The notes: generated by a model from the sequence alone, not told the origin. DNA of 14,731 bases from Solobacterium sp. (GCA_017543005.1 JAFWEA010000087.1:1-14731), one strand, 5' to 3'. Counted from the first letter of the stretch, positions 4,893 to 12,329 are shown. Numbers and translations: made by a program.

Positions 4893-6524
4893 TTATTCAG
4901 GTTTGTAGTCCAGCCAGGCACCGTCCTGGTCAGCGATCCACTGATGACTGCCGATACGGTACCAGGTATAGCCTTCTCCTTCGGCTGTTTCATAGACACT
5001 GCGGGTTTCCCCGGCCGATACCGTGCCGGTCTGTTCGCCCCAGGTGCCCGGATTACTGCGGATGCGCAGCCCGTCCACCTTGACATTCACCGTGCCGATC
5101 GGGGTTCCGGCGGAAGCGTTGCCGGAGAGGATCGTGCCGTCCATCTCAGACACAACCCCGATGAACAGCGGCACCCCGGCTTCCACAATGGCATAGATAA
5201 ACGGCCGGTCAAGAATCAGATCATGATAAACCGGGATCGGGCGCAGATCGCTGGCCGAACCGAGCCCGCCGATAATCGTGGCGGCCGCGGCACTGATGCC
5301 CTCTTCGTTCAGATCAACGGTTGCTTTGTGAATGACCTTGTCACTGACAAACAGCTGCTCATAGTCCGCGGCCAGCATCCTGGAAAGATTGGCATCACTT
5401 TCAAAGATCCTTGTCAGTCCCATCTCTTTCAATGTTTCGCCGAGATCCAGGTCCGCATCATATTTGAATTTCGGTATGGTCAGGTCCGTGTAGTGCTCAT
5501 CATAGGTCGTATCCGTGTAGTTGTCGGTATATACTGTTTCACCACGCAGGTTCCGGAAGGTATCCGGGTTCATCTCTGCCAGATAATCATAGACACTCAT
5601 GCCTTCCTCCGGCAGGATCAGCACCACTTCTGCACCCTGCCGCAGCGGCTTGAAGATGCCCTGGGCATGCTCATCGTGCCACCAGCCCATCTCCGTGCAG
5701 TGCATCATGGCGGTCGTCACCTCACTGCCGTCCTGATTGAGGAAGGTTTCATCGGTATTGTCCGACGGCTCAAATTCATCGAACCAGCGGTCTTCAAAGG
5801 CCAGCGAGTTGATCAGAAGGAACAGCGTGCCGTCCTGCAGACTGTCTTCACTGTAGACATTTTCCAGCATGTGATTCGTTCTTTCGGCAATCCAGTCATT
5901 TACATGCTGAACCACTGCCGCCTTGTCCGCAAAGTCTTCTTTGATCACATCACTGCCGTAATAGGACTGCAGGATATTCCGATAGTTTTCATTGACTTCA
6001 AAACCGGCCCCATCGTTCAGCCACAGCGCATTGCCGAAATAGGTAGTCTGGCTGTACATGTCGGCCAGCTGTTCCTGTCCTTCCGGAACACTGTGATCGG
6101 TCCGTACAAACAGCAGATACAAGGCCTTGTTGAGCTCTTCCGGGGTCAGCCCGAGCACTTCGTTCATCTGTTCGGCCGTGTCACCGGCAGCCGCATTGCT
6201 CAGCATGGCCAGGGCGCAGTAAACGGACAGCGGCGAAGAGATGTAGTTATCATCCGGTGATATGGTCCGGTTGACCATATCCAGCGCAAACCGGCTGTAA
6301 GCCTCCTTGAACTTCCGGTCATATTCGGGAGTATTATCACCATACTGATACCGCTGTTCCTTCACTTCAGCCAGGGTGGCCGCCACTGCCGCCTCGTCCT
6401 GGATCACCGCACCGGTTTCCTTCTCCGCATCCGCCAGTGCCGGGGCAGCGCTTTCCGCTGCGCCGCTGCTGCAGCCCGTGAGCAATGTCATGACCAGGGC
6501 AAGAATCATTCCTTTTTTCTTCAT
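4893..6524 (-). CDS. Serpin lipoprotein with C-terminal SH3-like domain
   Basis: 543 aa. Signal peptide with lipobox LLTG|C (Cys18), then a Glu/Ala-rich linker. Residues about 67-465 are a serpin: YISSPLSVYCALAMLSNAA (helix B), LLINSLAFEDRWFDEF (shutter/strand 3A), LTIPKF, the hinge EEGISAAAAT (407-416) and the closing DRPFIYAI and PLFIGVV. The hinge has small residues at P12-P9 and Thr at P8, the pattern of inhibitory serpins; P14 is Ile where Thr or Ser is usual. Counting 17 from Glu407 puts P1-P1' near Ser423-Ala424, suggesting an elastase- or subtilisin-like target (inference). Residues 477-540 resemble a bacterial SH3 domain (VKVDGLRIRSNPGTWGEQ, ending WLDY), which could bind peptidoglycan. 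The protein is likely a surface-anchored protease inhibitor. AGGAG lies 10 nt upstream; the alarmone synthetase gene ends 17 nt before, so both share a transcript. Confidence 0.93.
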   Translation of the reverse strand: MKKKGMILALVMTLLTGCSSGAAESAAPALADAEKETGAVIQDEAAVAATLAEVKEQRYQYGDNTPEYDRKFKEAYSRFALDMVNRTISPDDNYISSPLSVYCALAMLSNAAAGDTAEQMNEVLGLTPEELNKALYLLFVRTDHSVPEGQEQLADMYSQTTYFGNALWLNDGAGFEVNENYRNILQSYYGSDVIKEDFADKAAVVQHVNDWIAERTNHMLENVYSEDSLQDGTLFLLINSLAFEDRWFDEFEPSDNTDETFLNQDGSEVTTAMMHCTEMGWWHDEHAQGIFKPLRQGAEVVLILPEEGMSVYDYLAEMNPDTFRNLRGETVYTDNYTDTTYDEHYTDLTIPKFKYDADLDLGETLKEMGLTRIFESDANLSRMLAADYEQLFVSDKVIHKATVDLNEEGISAAAATIIGGLGSASDLRPIPVYHDLILDRPFIYAIVEAGVPLFIGVVSEMDGTILSGNASAGTPIGTVNVKVDGLRIRSNPGTWGEQTGTVSAGETRSVYETAEGEGYTWYRIGSHQWIADQDGAWLDYKPE

Positions 6525-6541
6525 CTGTCTGTCTCCTGTCG

Positions 6542-7267
6542 TTATTTCCCGGTAATTCTCTTGATCTCGTCCCGGATATCCTGCATGCGCTGGTCCAGTC
6601 TGGCACTGGCAGCCGCGCTGGCTTCCAGTTCCTGATTCACATGGGCCAGAGCCCGGGGATCGATGTCTTTCTTGTAGCGCAGCTTATGTTCGAGGCTGGC
6701 CCAGAAGTCCATGGCAATGGTGCGCATCTGCACCTCCACGTAGACATCCTTCTTCCATGTCTCGGCAATGATCGGCGTCCTGACCACCAGGTGCAGCGAA
6801 CGGTAGCCGCTCTTCTTCGGATTGGCAATGTAATCCTTGCGGGTGACCAGGGTTATATCATCCTGTCTGAGGAACAGGTCCTGCAGGCGGTAGATGTCGT
6901 CGATAAACGAACAGATGACCCGCACCCCGGCCACGTCAAAGATTCTCTCCTCCAGCGAGGCAAGACTGATGTCATCACCCTGCCGGATGAGCTTGGACAC
7001 AATACTGTCGGGACTCTTGATCCGGGTCTTGATCGTTTCAATGGGATTATCTTCGGCATGGGCGGACAGCAGGGTGCTCAGCACCCGGAACTTGGCTTCC
7101 ACCTGCATGGCGGCACTCTGGTACTCCGCCATCAGTTCCATAAAGGGATCCAGCGGCAGCCCGTACCGGTTCAGCACCTCCATCATCCGGATATGATCCG
7201 TCAGGTCAGTACCAGCCGGTAATGACGAAAGATCAATCTCCTGGGTATAGTTGTCATTATCACGCAT
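6542..7267 (-). CDS. Small alarmone synthetase, (p)ppGpp synthetase (RelP/RelQ type)
   Basis: 241 aa, synthetase domain only (no HD hydrolase, TGS or ACT), hence a stand-alone GTP/GDP pyrophosphokinase making (p)ppGpp from ATP and GDP/GTP in the cytosol. Visible motifs: RIKSPDSIVSKL (82-93), DVAGVRVICSFIDDIY (111-126), KDYIANPKKSGYRSLHLVV (144-162), VEVQMRT with probable catalytic Glu178, AMDFWASLEHKLRYK (185-199). A C-terminal helix (205-238) is typical of the oligomerising tail of RelP/RelQ. GGAGG lies 8 nt before the ATG. It is first in a two-gene unit with the serpin lipoprotein, a pairing I do not recognise. Family is certain; RelP versus RelQ is not decided. Confidence 0.93.
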   Translation of the reverse strand: MRDNDNYTQEIDLSSLPAGTDLTDHIRMMEVLNRYGLPLDPFMELMAEYQSAAMQVEAKFRVLSTLLSAHAEDNPIETIKTRIKSPDSIVSKLIRQGDDISLASLEERIFDVAGVRVICSFIDDIYRLQDLFLRQDDITLVTRKDYIANPKKSGYRSLHLVVRTPIIAETWKKDVYVEVQMRTIAMDFWASLEHKLRYKKDIDPRALAHVNQELEASAAASARLDQRMQDIRDEIKRITGK

Positions 7268-7317
7268 GATTTTTCCTCCGCGAAAGAGAATGATGATTCT
7301 GTCTCTATTTTACAACA

Positions 7318-7343
7318 TAAAAATGCAGGCGATTGCCCGCATT
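7318..7343 (-). terminator. Terminator of the hydrolase/methyltransferase/membrane protein operon
   Basis: On the minus strand AATGCGGGC and GCCTGCATT pair (one G-T wobble) around a 4-nt loop and run into TTTTTATG. It lies 5 nt past the stop of the membrane protein gene and separates that operon from the alarmone synthetase gene. Confidence 0.85.
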
Positions 7344-7348
7344 CTCTT

Positions 7349-7843
7349 TCAGTGAAACAGCAGTACCGTCAGACCGGCGACAAGTACGCTGCCGGCCAGC
7401 CAGATCACACTCAGAAACAGTCGTTTCTTAAAGACCTGTGCCCATGTCTGCACATACGGAAGATCCTCACACCCCGGCAGGACCCAGAACCGGCTGTGAC
7501 CGACCCATATCCTGTCAATCACAATGCCGTCATACCAGTTCATGACTTCCAGGAACAGCACGGACATCAGGTATGCCTGCCGGAATTCCCTGACCCTGTT
7601 CCAGAGCCCGATGATCAGGATCAATGCCGTTGCCATGACGATGTAGAACAGGGTCATGAAATTCTTCCGTTTCCGGTTCATTGTCCCGCGGTCGGTCAGG
7701 CCGATCGCAATGGCCCTTTCCTGCACCGGCTTCGGGTAGAAGTACAGCCCGTCAACAGCCCCGCCCCGCACGGCATACATGACCATGGCGGTAAACAGCG
7801 CACAGAACAGCACCAGCTGAAGAAAGATCATACCCGCCCTCAT
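7349..7843 (-). CDS. Small multi-pass membrane protein of unknown function
   Basis: 164 aa from the ATG at 7843, whose ATGA overlaps the methyltransferase stop by 4 nt. An alternative ATG at 7831 is preceded by GAGG and also plausible. Hydrophobic segments: IFLQLVLFCALFTAMVMYAV (N-terminal), TLFYIVMATALILIIGLW (central), a less hydrophobic stretch around AYLMSVLFLEVMNWYDGIVI, and LSVIWLAGSVLVAGLTVLLF (C-terminal). Polar loops carry YFYPKPVQERA, RKRKNFM, and VGHSRFWVLPGCEDLPYVQTW, which look conserved. I recall similar uncharacterised proteins in clostridia, not a named family. Its coupling to a methyltransferase and a hydrolase suggests work on a membrane or lipid substrate (weak inference). 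Confidence 0.8.
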   Translation of the reverse strand: MRAGMIFLQLVLFCALFTAMVMYAVRGGAVDGLYFYPKPVQERAIAIGLTDRGTMNRKRKNFMTLFYIVMATALILIIGLWNRVREFRQAYLMSVLFLEVMNWYDGIVIDRIWVGHSRFWVLPGCEDLPYVQTWAQVFKKRLFLSVIWLAGSVLVAGLTVLLFH

Positions 7844-8520
7844 TTTGTACACCGGAAGCACGCCATGCCTTCAACCGCTGTCACTTCCGCCGCTTCATAC
7901 ATGGCAGACAGCCGCTTCTGCAGGCTCTCTTTTGTCTCATATGGTGCGGTGAAGAATCCCTTCGGCTGATACAGGTGCCGGATGAACCAGTCGGTGCGGG
8001 CATTGCCCTTCTGCACGTAGAAACAGCCGCAGAACGTCCCGCCCTTCTTCAGCACCCGGTATGTCTCCCGGTAGGCCGCTTCCTTGTCGGGGAAGGCATG
8101 GAACCCGTTCATGGACAGCACGATATCAAAGCTTTCATCTTCAAAGGGCAAAGCACCGACATCGCCCTGCACGAAGGCAATATTGTCGATGCCGGCAGTC
8201 ACGGCCCGCTGTCTGGCCACAGCAATCATGTCCGGTGAGTAATCCAGACAGGTGATGTCCACTTCCTTCAGTTCCCGGTATACCGGCATGGTCAATACAC
8301 CGGTACCGACCGGGACTTCGAGCAGCCGGCCGGCAAAATCTTCCGGCACCCCGGACAATGCTTTCTCGATATAACGAAGGTTCTTCTCCCCGTCCATGTT
8401 CCAGACAATCCGACATACTGCCTTGCCCGGGATGGTGGAATATGTCATCATCCCGTCATAGAAGCCGGCATGGCCGCCGGTCAGCTTATATGCATTTCTG
8501 ATCTGTTCCTTACGATTCAT
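7840..8520 (-). CDS. Class I SAM-dependent methyltransferase (UbiE/Methyltransf_11-like)
   Basis: 226 aa. The Rossmann SAM fold is visible: motif I LLEVPVGTG (67-75), acidic end of strand 2 CLDYSPDMI (91-99), FVQGDVGALPFED (116-128), motif IV FDIVLSMNGFHAFPD (131-145) and post-motif RVLKKGGTFCGCFYV (155-169). Motif I has E-V-P-V-G-T-G rather than the common D-x-G-x-G, still a recognised variant. GGGAGG lies 7 nt before the ATG. It sits 31 nt after the hydrolase gene and overlaps the membrane protein gene by 4 nt. UbiE-like enzymes methylate small molecules or quinones; substrate here unknown. Confidence 0.9.
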   Translation of the reverse strand: MNRKEQIRNAYKLTGGHAGFYDGMMTYSTIPGKAVCRIVWNMDGEKNLRYIEKALSGVPEDFAGRLLEVPVGTGVLTMPVYRELKEVDITCLDYSPDMIAVARQRAVTAGIDNIAFVQGDVGALPFEDESFDIVLSMNGFHAFPDKEAAYRETYRVLKKGGTFCGCFYVQKGNARTDWFIRHLYQPKGFFTAPYETKESLQKRLSAMYEAAEVTAVEGMACFRCTK

Positions 8521-8551
8521 TGCTTACCTCCCTGTTAAGAGCCGATATCTG

Positions 8552-9430
8552 TCAGCGGGCCCATTCCCGCAGGAAGCTGTATTCCTGTGCAAAGCAGTCT
8601 TTTCTGGCCTCGTTGCATTCACGGGGCCATTTCTTTTCGGGCGGGAAAGCCTTTTTCCATGACTCCGGCGGATTTGTCCCGAGCAGATGGCTGGCCTTCG
8701 GATAGATCACTGCCCTGACCCGGTACGGATACCCGCTGTCCTGCAGTTTCTTTTCCATACGCCGGACCGCATCGGCAGAAGGCCACTGGTTATCCCGCTC
8801 CGGCGCAAACAGCAGCACGTCGGCCTGCATGTTCTCCACTTTGATGCGGGCCTCTTCCGTCAGGGCCGCATGTTCATAGAACGAGCGCAGGAATTCGTTC
8901 CGGTGTTCCGTATCGTGTTTCAGGTATTCCCTGATACTCCCGAAGAACCCCTTCTCCCGCAGGCCGGTAAACAGGGCACAGGGGTAATCACTGCCATGCC
9001 AGCTGAACCAGGATCTGCCGGTCGGACGTCCAAAGATCTTCGGTTCCTCAACGACATAATCAAAGGGACATACGGCAATCACCAGACTGATTTCGGGAAT
9101 CAGCGAAGCACATAACAGCGCATAGGCAGCCCCGGAGGAAATGCCGTGGATGGCAATATTGTCATAGCCGCTGCGCTTCAGCTCGGCCACTGCTTTTTCC
9201 ACATAGTCGACCGGGATGCCTCGCATCTTCTTCGGCATGCCCTGCCAGTAATAAAAGCCCAGCACCAATACCGAATAGCCGGCCCTGCGCATGTATTCCG
9301 AATCGGCCAGGCAGTGCTTTTCGTTCATGCCGGACCCGTGCATCCAGATGATGACCTTGTCTTTGTATGTACTGCCTTCAAACCAGTATGCCTGAAACCC
9401 GTCTTCCTTCAGACTGTAATATGCTTTCAT
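8552..9430 (-). CDS. Alpha/beta hydrolase, BAAT/acyl-CoA thioester hydrolase C-terminal-domain type
   Basis: 292 aa, no signal peptide. The fold shows VIIWMHGSGMNEKH (oxyanion loop, 26-38), nucleophile elbow HGISSG with Ser98, LVIAVCPFDYVV (strand after the elbow, 116-127), acid loop APERDNQWPS with Asp213, and KASHLLGTN with His248. The DNQWPS loop and the SWHG segment in the cap (143-146) match acyl-CoA thioesterase/bile acid-CoA:amino acid N-acyltransferase C-terminal domains; the nucleophile is Ser, favouring hydrolysis over acyl transfer. Ribosome site GGGGTAAC is modest. First gene of a three-gene operon with the methyltransferase and membrane protein. Substrate unknown; fold certain, subfamily likely. 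Confidence 0.82.
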   Translation of the reverse strand: MKAYYSLKEDGFQAYWFEGSTYKDKVIIWMHGSGMNEKHCLADSEYMRRAGYSVLVLGFYYWQGMPKKMRGIPVDYVEKAVAELKRSGYDNIAIHGISSGAAYALLCASLIPEISLVIAVCPFDYVVEEPKIFGRPTGRSWFSWHGSDYPCALFTGLREKGFFGSIREYLKHDTEHRNEFLRSFYEHAALTEEARIKVENMQADVLLFAPERDNQWPSADAVRRMEKKLQDSGYPYRVRAVIYPKASHLLGTNPPESWKKAFPPEKKWPRECNEARKDCFAQEYSFLREWAR

Positions 9431-9502
9431 TCTGTTACCCCGCGCCTATGACACTATTTTAACGCTTTTCCGCTCTGAGTTTGTATAAACTAACCAATGA
9501 CG

Positions 9503-9537
9503 GAAAAATGGCCCGGGCAGAATTCTGCCGCGGGCCG
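9503..9537 (-). terminator. Strong terminator of feoAB
   Basis: On the minus strand GGCCCG pairs with CGGGCC and encloses the perfect inverted repeat GGCAGAATTCTGCC with one bulged C, followed by ATTTTT. It lies about 24 nt past the feoB stop codon. Confidence 0.9.
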
Positions 9538-9560
9538 TGTGTTTGTATTTTGCTGTACCG

Positions 9561-11405
9561 TCAGGCCAGGAACAGGCTGCTGACATGGTAGACGATGCAG
9601 GACAGCAGCAGCGCATTGCCGATATAGAATCCGGCGACTCTGGCTGTCCATTTCAGGGAGTGCGATTCCCTGTAGGTAGTGGAAAGGGCCATGACACAGG
9701 GAATGTTGAACGTGACGGCGAACATGAAGGCCAGTGCTTCCGCTCTGGAAATCGAGGCTGCCATGATCGATCCGAGGGCTGCCGGATCAACCGTGACATT
9801 GCTGGCATTGAAGGCGACATCGGCAATGTTGCTCTGACCGGCAAAGACTGCGTTCAGCACGCCCAGCACCGCCTCCTTGGCAAAGGCCGAACTCAGGAAG
9901 CCGGCAAATGTCCGCCAGCCCAGGCCGAAGATCCTGGTCACCGGCTCAATTGCCGTTCCCACCTTGTACAGCAGGGAATTTTCGACATCGCCGGTGGATG
10001 TATACGAGAACAGCCAGAAGATGATGGAAATCACCATGACAGTCCGTAAAGCCCGGAAGAAAATATCATAGGCCTTGAAGAACGCTTCCTTGATGATGTG
10101 CTTCCAGTGAGCCTTATGATACGGCGGCAGTTCCATGATCATGCCGGATCTGCTTTCTTGCGGGGAGAGGCGGTTCCCGAACACTTTGGAAACAATCCAC
10201 ATCATGACAAAGACATACGCTATGATACCCACACACACCAGCAATGTGGCCCAGACCGGGAAGAACATCGTTGAGATGACCGGAACAACCGCCCAGATTG
10301 ATCCGCAGGGAACAGCCCAGACCACCGCCATGGCCAGCATCTTCTGACCCCAGTTGTCCATGACCCGGGTGCCGCTGGTGCCGCCGATCGTGCAGCCAAG
10401 CCCCATCAGGATCGGAGCCACCGCCTTGCCCTGCAGGCCGAGCCTGGAGAGGACATTGTCAAACTGGTAGGCAGTTCTGGCCAGGAAGCCGATCTCCTCC
10501 AGGAAGCCGAAGACAAGGTTCACCCCGAACACAAAGGCTGCCATGGACACCGAGAAGTACAGCGTGTTCGGGATCAGCAGGGAGAAAATCGAGACGAGCC
10601 ACGGATGGACACCCAGGCCGTTCAGGAAGTTCGCAATCGGGGGATTGAGCAGCTTCGGCAGCATCGATCCGACACTCATGAACGGAACACAGATGAGCAT
10701 GGCAACCAGGAACCCGAGCAGGACGATGACAATGCTGAGAATCTTTCCCCTGACCGGGGCCAGGAGGATCCTGTCGGCCTTCGAAAGAACATACCGGGAG
10801 GATGTCTTTTCGGTCACTCCCGTCAGCATCTCTTCAATCCAGGCATACTTGGCATTGCCGGCCGCCTTCATATCCTGTCCGCCGGTAATGACCGGGGCAC
10901 CGGTCAGTTTATGCGGCTGTTTCATCTCCGCTGCCAGCAGGTCTTTCAGCCGGTCATACCCGTCGCTTTCCGCCGCCGTAAACGGCAGTACCGGTATGCC
11001 CAGATGTTCGCTCAGCCTGTCGGCATCGACACGGATGCCCTGCTGTTTGGCCACGTCCATCATGTTCAATAACAGCACGGCCGGTGCGTCCAGGGCCGCA
11101 AAGTCCGCGAGCATGTACATGCTGCGTTCCAGCTGGGAGGCATCGACCAGTACACAGACCAGATCTGCCTGTCCGGACCGGATGTAATTTTCGGTAATGA
11201 TCTCCTCATCCGAGTTGCCGGACAGCGAATAGCTGCCGGGCAGGTCGGTCAGGGTATACTTTTCTTCTTTCCAGGTATAGGTTCCGTCTTTCTTTTCAAC
11301 CGTCTTGCCGGGCCAGTTGCCGACGTGCTGGCGAGCCCCGGTCAGGGCATTGAAGACGGTGGACTTGCCGGAGTTCGGCTGTCCCAATAGAGCGATTCTG
11401 TTCAT
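9561..11405 (-). CDS. feoB: FeoB-family ferrous iron (or other divalent metal) transporter with divergent gate motif
   Basis: 614 aa, inner-membrane GTPase-permease. G domain: G1 GQPNSGKS (8-15), switch region VGNWPGKTVEKKDG (28-41), G3 DLPG (54-57), G4 NMMD (114-117). A helical spacer leads to membrane segments from about 220, with the Gate repeats FLEEIGFLARTAYQFDNVL (301-319), AFAKEAVLGVL (508-518) and NIPCVMAL (567-574). Where classical FeoB reads GFGCNVPAIMATR, this has GLGCTIGGTSGTR (335-347), and the later MSCSARLPVY becomes VPCGSIWAVVP (365-375). Both cysteines (338 and 367) are kept but the surrounding residues are not, so metal choice may differ from Fe2+ (inference). At 614 aa it lacks the C-terminal extension of long FeoBs. 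It starts by a 4-nt ATGA overlap with feoA. Confidence 0.93.
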   Translation of the reverse strand: MNRIALLGQPNSGKSTVFNALTGARQHVGNWPGKTVEKKDGTYTWKEEKYTLTDLPGSYSLSGNSDEEIITENYIRSGQADLVCVLVDASQLERSMYMLADFAALDAPAVLLLNMMDVAKQQGIRVDADRLSEHLGIPVLPFTAAESDGYDRLKDLLAAEMKQPHKLTGAPVITGGQDMKAAGNAKYAWIEEMLTGVTEKTSSRYVLSKADRILLAPVRGKILSIVIVLLGFLVAMLICVPFMSVGSMLPKLLNPPIANFLNGLGVHPWLVSIFSLLIPNTLYFSVSMAAFVFGVNLVFGFLEEIGFLARTAYQFDNVLSRLGLQGKAVAPILMGLGCTIGGTSGTRVMDNWGQKMLAMAVVWAVPCGSIWAVVPVISTMFFPVWATLLVCVGIIAYVFVMMWIVSKVFGNRLSPQESRSGMIMELPPYHKAHWKHIIKEAFFKAYDIFFRALRTVMVISIIFWLFSYTSTGDVENSLLYKVGTAIEPVTRIFGLGWRTFAGFLSSAFAKEAVLGVLNAVFAGQSNIADVAFNASNVTVDPAALGSIMAASISRAEALAFMFAVTFNIPCVMALSTTYRESHSLKWTARVAGFYIGNALLLSCIVYHVSSLFLA

Positions 11406-11626
11406 GCGATTACCTCCGCTTCGATCTTTTCACAGTCTTTCCGGTTCAGGGCAAGCAGGGTGTTGCGGACATAGATCAGCACCGGCATGTTCCTGTCATT
11501 CTTGATGACTTCAAACCGGGCCCCCTCGCTCATGCCGATGGACGTAATGCGGCTGATGAACTTTCCGTCATCGGCCAGTGTCTTTACGACCCCTTCTGTT
11601 TCTGCTTTGAATTCACTCAGTTTCAT
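11402..11626 (-). CDS. feoA: FeoA-type SH3-like accessory protein
   Basis: 74 aa, normal for FeoA. The SH3-like beta barrel is visible: EGVVKTLADDGKFISRITSIGMSEGARFEVIKND, here residues 11-44, with the usual 'l-x-x-G-M-x-x-G' turn (SIGMSEGARFEV), then MPVLIYVRNTLLALNRKDCEKI. FeoA acts with FeoB at the cytosolic face. Ribosome site GAAAGGGAAAAGG precedes the ATG. The stop overlaps the feoB start (ATGA), and upstream is a palindrome typical of a metalloregulator site. Confidence 0.92.
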   Translation of the reverse strand: MKLSEFKAETEGVVKTLADDGKFISRITSIGMSEGARFEVIKNDRNMPVLIYVRNTLLALNRKDCEKIEAEVIA

Positions 11627-11646
11627 ACCTTTTCCCTTTCTGTTTT

Positions 11647-11664
11647 AGTTAGTTTTATCTAACT
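11647..11664. promoter_or_regulatory. Palindrome before feoA, candidate DtxR/MntR-family operator
   Basis: AGTTAG and CTAACT flank a 6-nt AT-rich spacer: an 18-bp perfect-arm palindrome 20 bp before feoA. The TTAG...CTAA geometry resembles binding sites of DtxR/MntR/SloR-family metal-dependent repressors. No such regulator gene is in the window. A weak promoter, TTGCCT (11697-11702), 17 bp, TAAATA (11674-11679) on the minus strand, would place this site at about +3 to +20. Confidence 0.5.
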
Positions 11665-11679
11665 TTTGCTGTTTATTTA

Positions 11680-11701
11680 TGCCTCCCGTGATGGCGAGGC
11701 A
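11680..11701 (-). terminator. Hairpin after the TetR gene, weak terminator
   Basis: TGCCTC and GAGGCA pair, extended by GG/CC with one bulge, directly after the TetR stop codon. On the minus strand it is followed by TAAATAAA, not a U-run, so read-through from tetR into feoAB is likely. It may also contribute -35 bases to the feo promoter. Confidence 0.35.
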
Positions 11702-11704
11702 ATT

Positions 11705-12319
11705 TCAGTAACCGAAATACTGTTTCCAGCCCTGGGACCAGAAGTCCTCCAGGGTCTTTGCATAGTGCATGGCTTCTTCCCGGGTGAAATCATGCCGGAT
11801 GGCTTCGAAAATCGCATTGATGTTGGCGGTTACCAGCAGATGGAACTCCTGCCGGTCCACCTCATTGACCGGTATACCCCGCTCCCGCAGCATATCCATA
11901 TAGCGCAGGGTGGTCTCTTCTTCCATCCGGGCAATTTCATGGATAAAGGACGCATAGGCCGTACCGCGGGATTTCGTGACAATCAGCACAAATTCATCCA
12001 GGTGATCATAGATGAATGCCATGACCATCTGTGTTTCCTTCTTGTCTTCCCAGATATGCCCTTCTTCCAGACTGTCCACGGCTGAGAACTCTTCTTTTTC
12101 TATCTGATGATACATGGCCATGAACTCATCAATGACCGGCTGCACCAGGGCCGCAAACATCTCTTCCTTTCCCGGGAAATGCTTGTAGAGGGCCGAAACG
12201 GTCAGCCCGGCATCGGCCGCAATCCGCCGCATGGACGCATCCTCAAAGCCCCGGTCAAGGAACTCCTTCCGGGCAGCACTGATGATCTTCTCATGTGATA
12301 CGGTCTTGTCTTTCGGCAT
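11705..12319 (-). CDS. TetR-family transcriptional regulator
   Basis: 204 aa. Residues 8-55 are the TetR HTH: KIISAARKEFLDRGFEDAS, then MRRIAADAGLTVSALYKHFPGK with the family signature L-Y-x-H-F. The remainder is an all-helical ligand/dimer domain with no recognisable subfamily. It lies 78 bp upstream of feoA on the same strand. Two similar palindromes cover its promoter and leader, so it should repress itself, and by read-through may affect feoAB. No Shine-Dalgarno is visible before the ATG (GACGAATACTATG); the leader instead contains the operator palindrome, so translation may be weak. Ligand unknown. Confidence 0.92.
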   Translation of the reverse strand: MPKDKTVSHEKIISAARKEFLDRGFEDASMRRIAADAGLTVSALYKHFPGKEEMFAALVQPVIDEFMAMYHQIEKEEFSAVDSLEEGHIWEDKKETQMVMAFIYDHLDEFVLIVTKSRGTAYASFIHEIARMEEETTLRYMDMLRERGIPVNEVDRQEFHLLVTANINAIFEAIRHDFTREEAMHYAKTLEDFWSQGWKQYFGY

Positions 12320-12329
12320 AGTATTCGTC

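Noticed and set aside
4944..6260. 438-codon plus-strand open frame
   Set aside because: It is antisense to the serpin gene; the opposite strand encodes clear serpin motifs, and this frame reads as low-sense composition.
7268..7317. Promoter for the alarmone synthetase/serpin unit
   Set aside because: A TAAAAT -10-like element and a TTGTAA -35-like element exist on the minus strand, but none pair with good spacing and a second good hexamer; a promoter must be here but I cannot place it.
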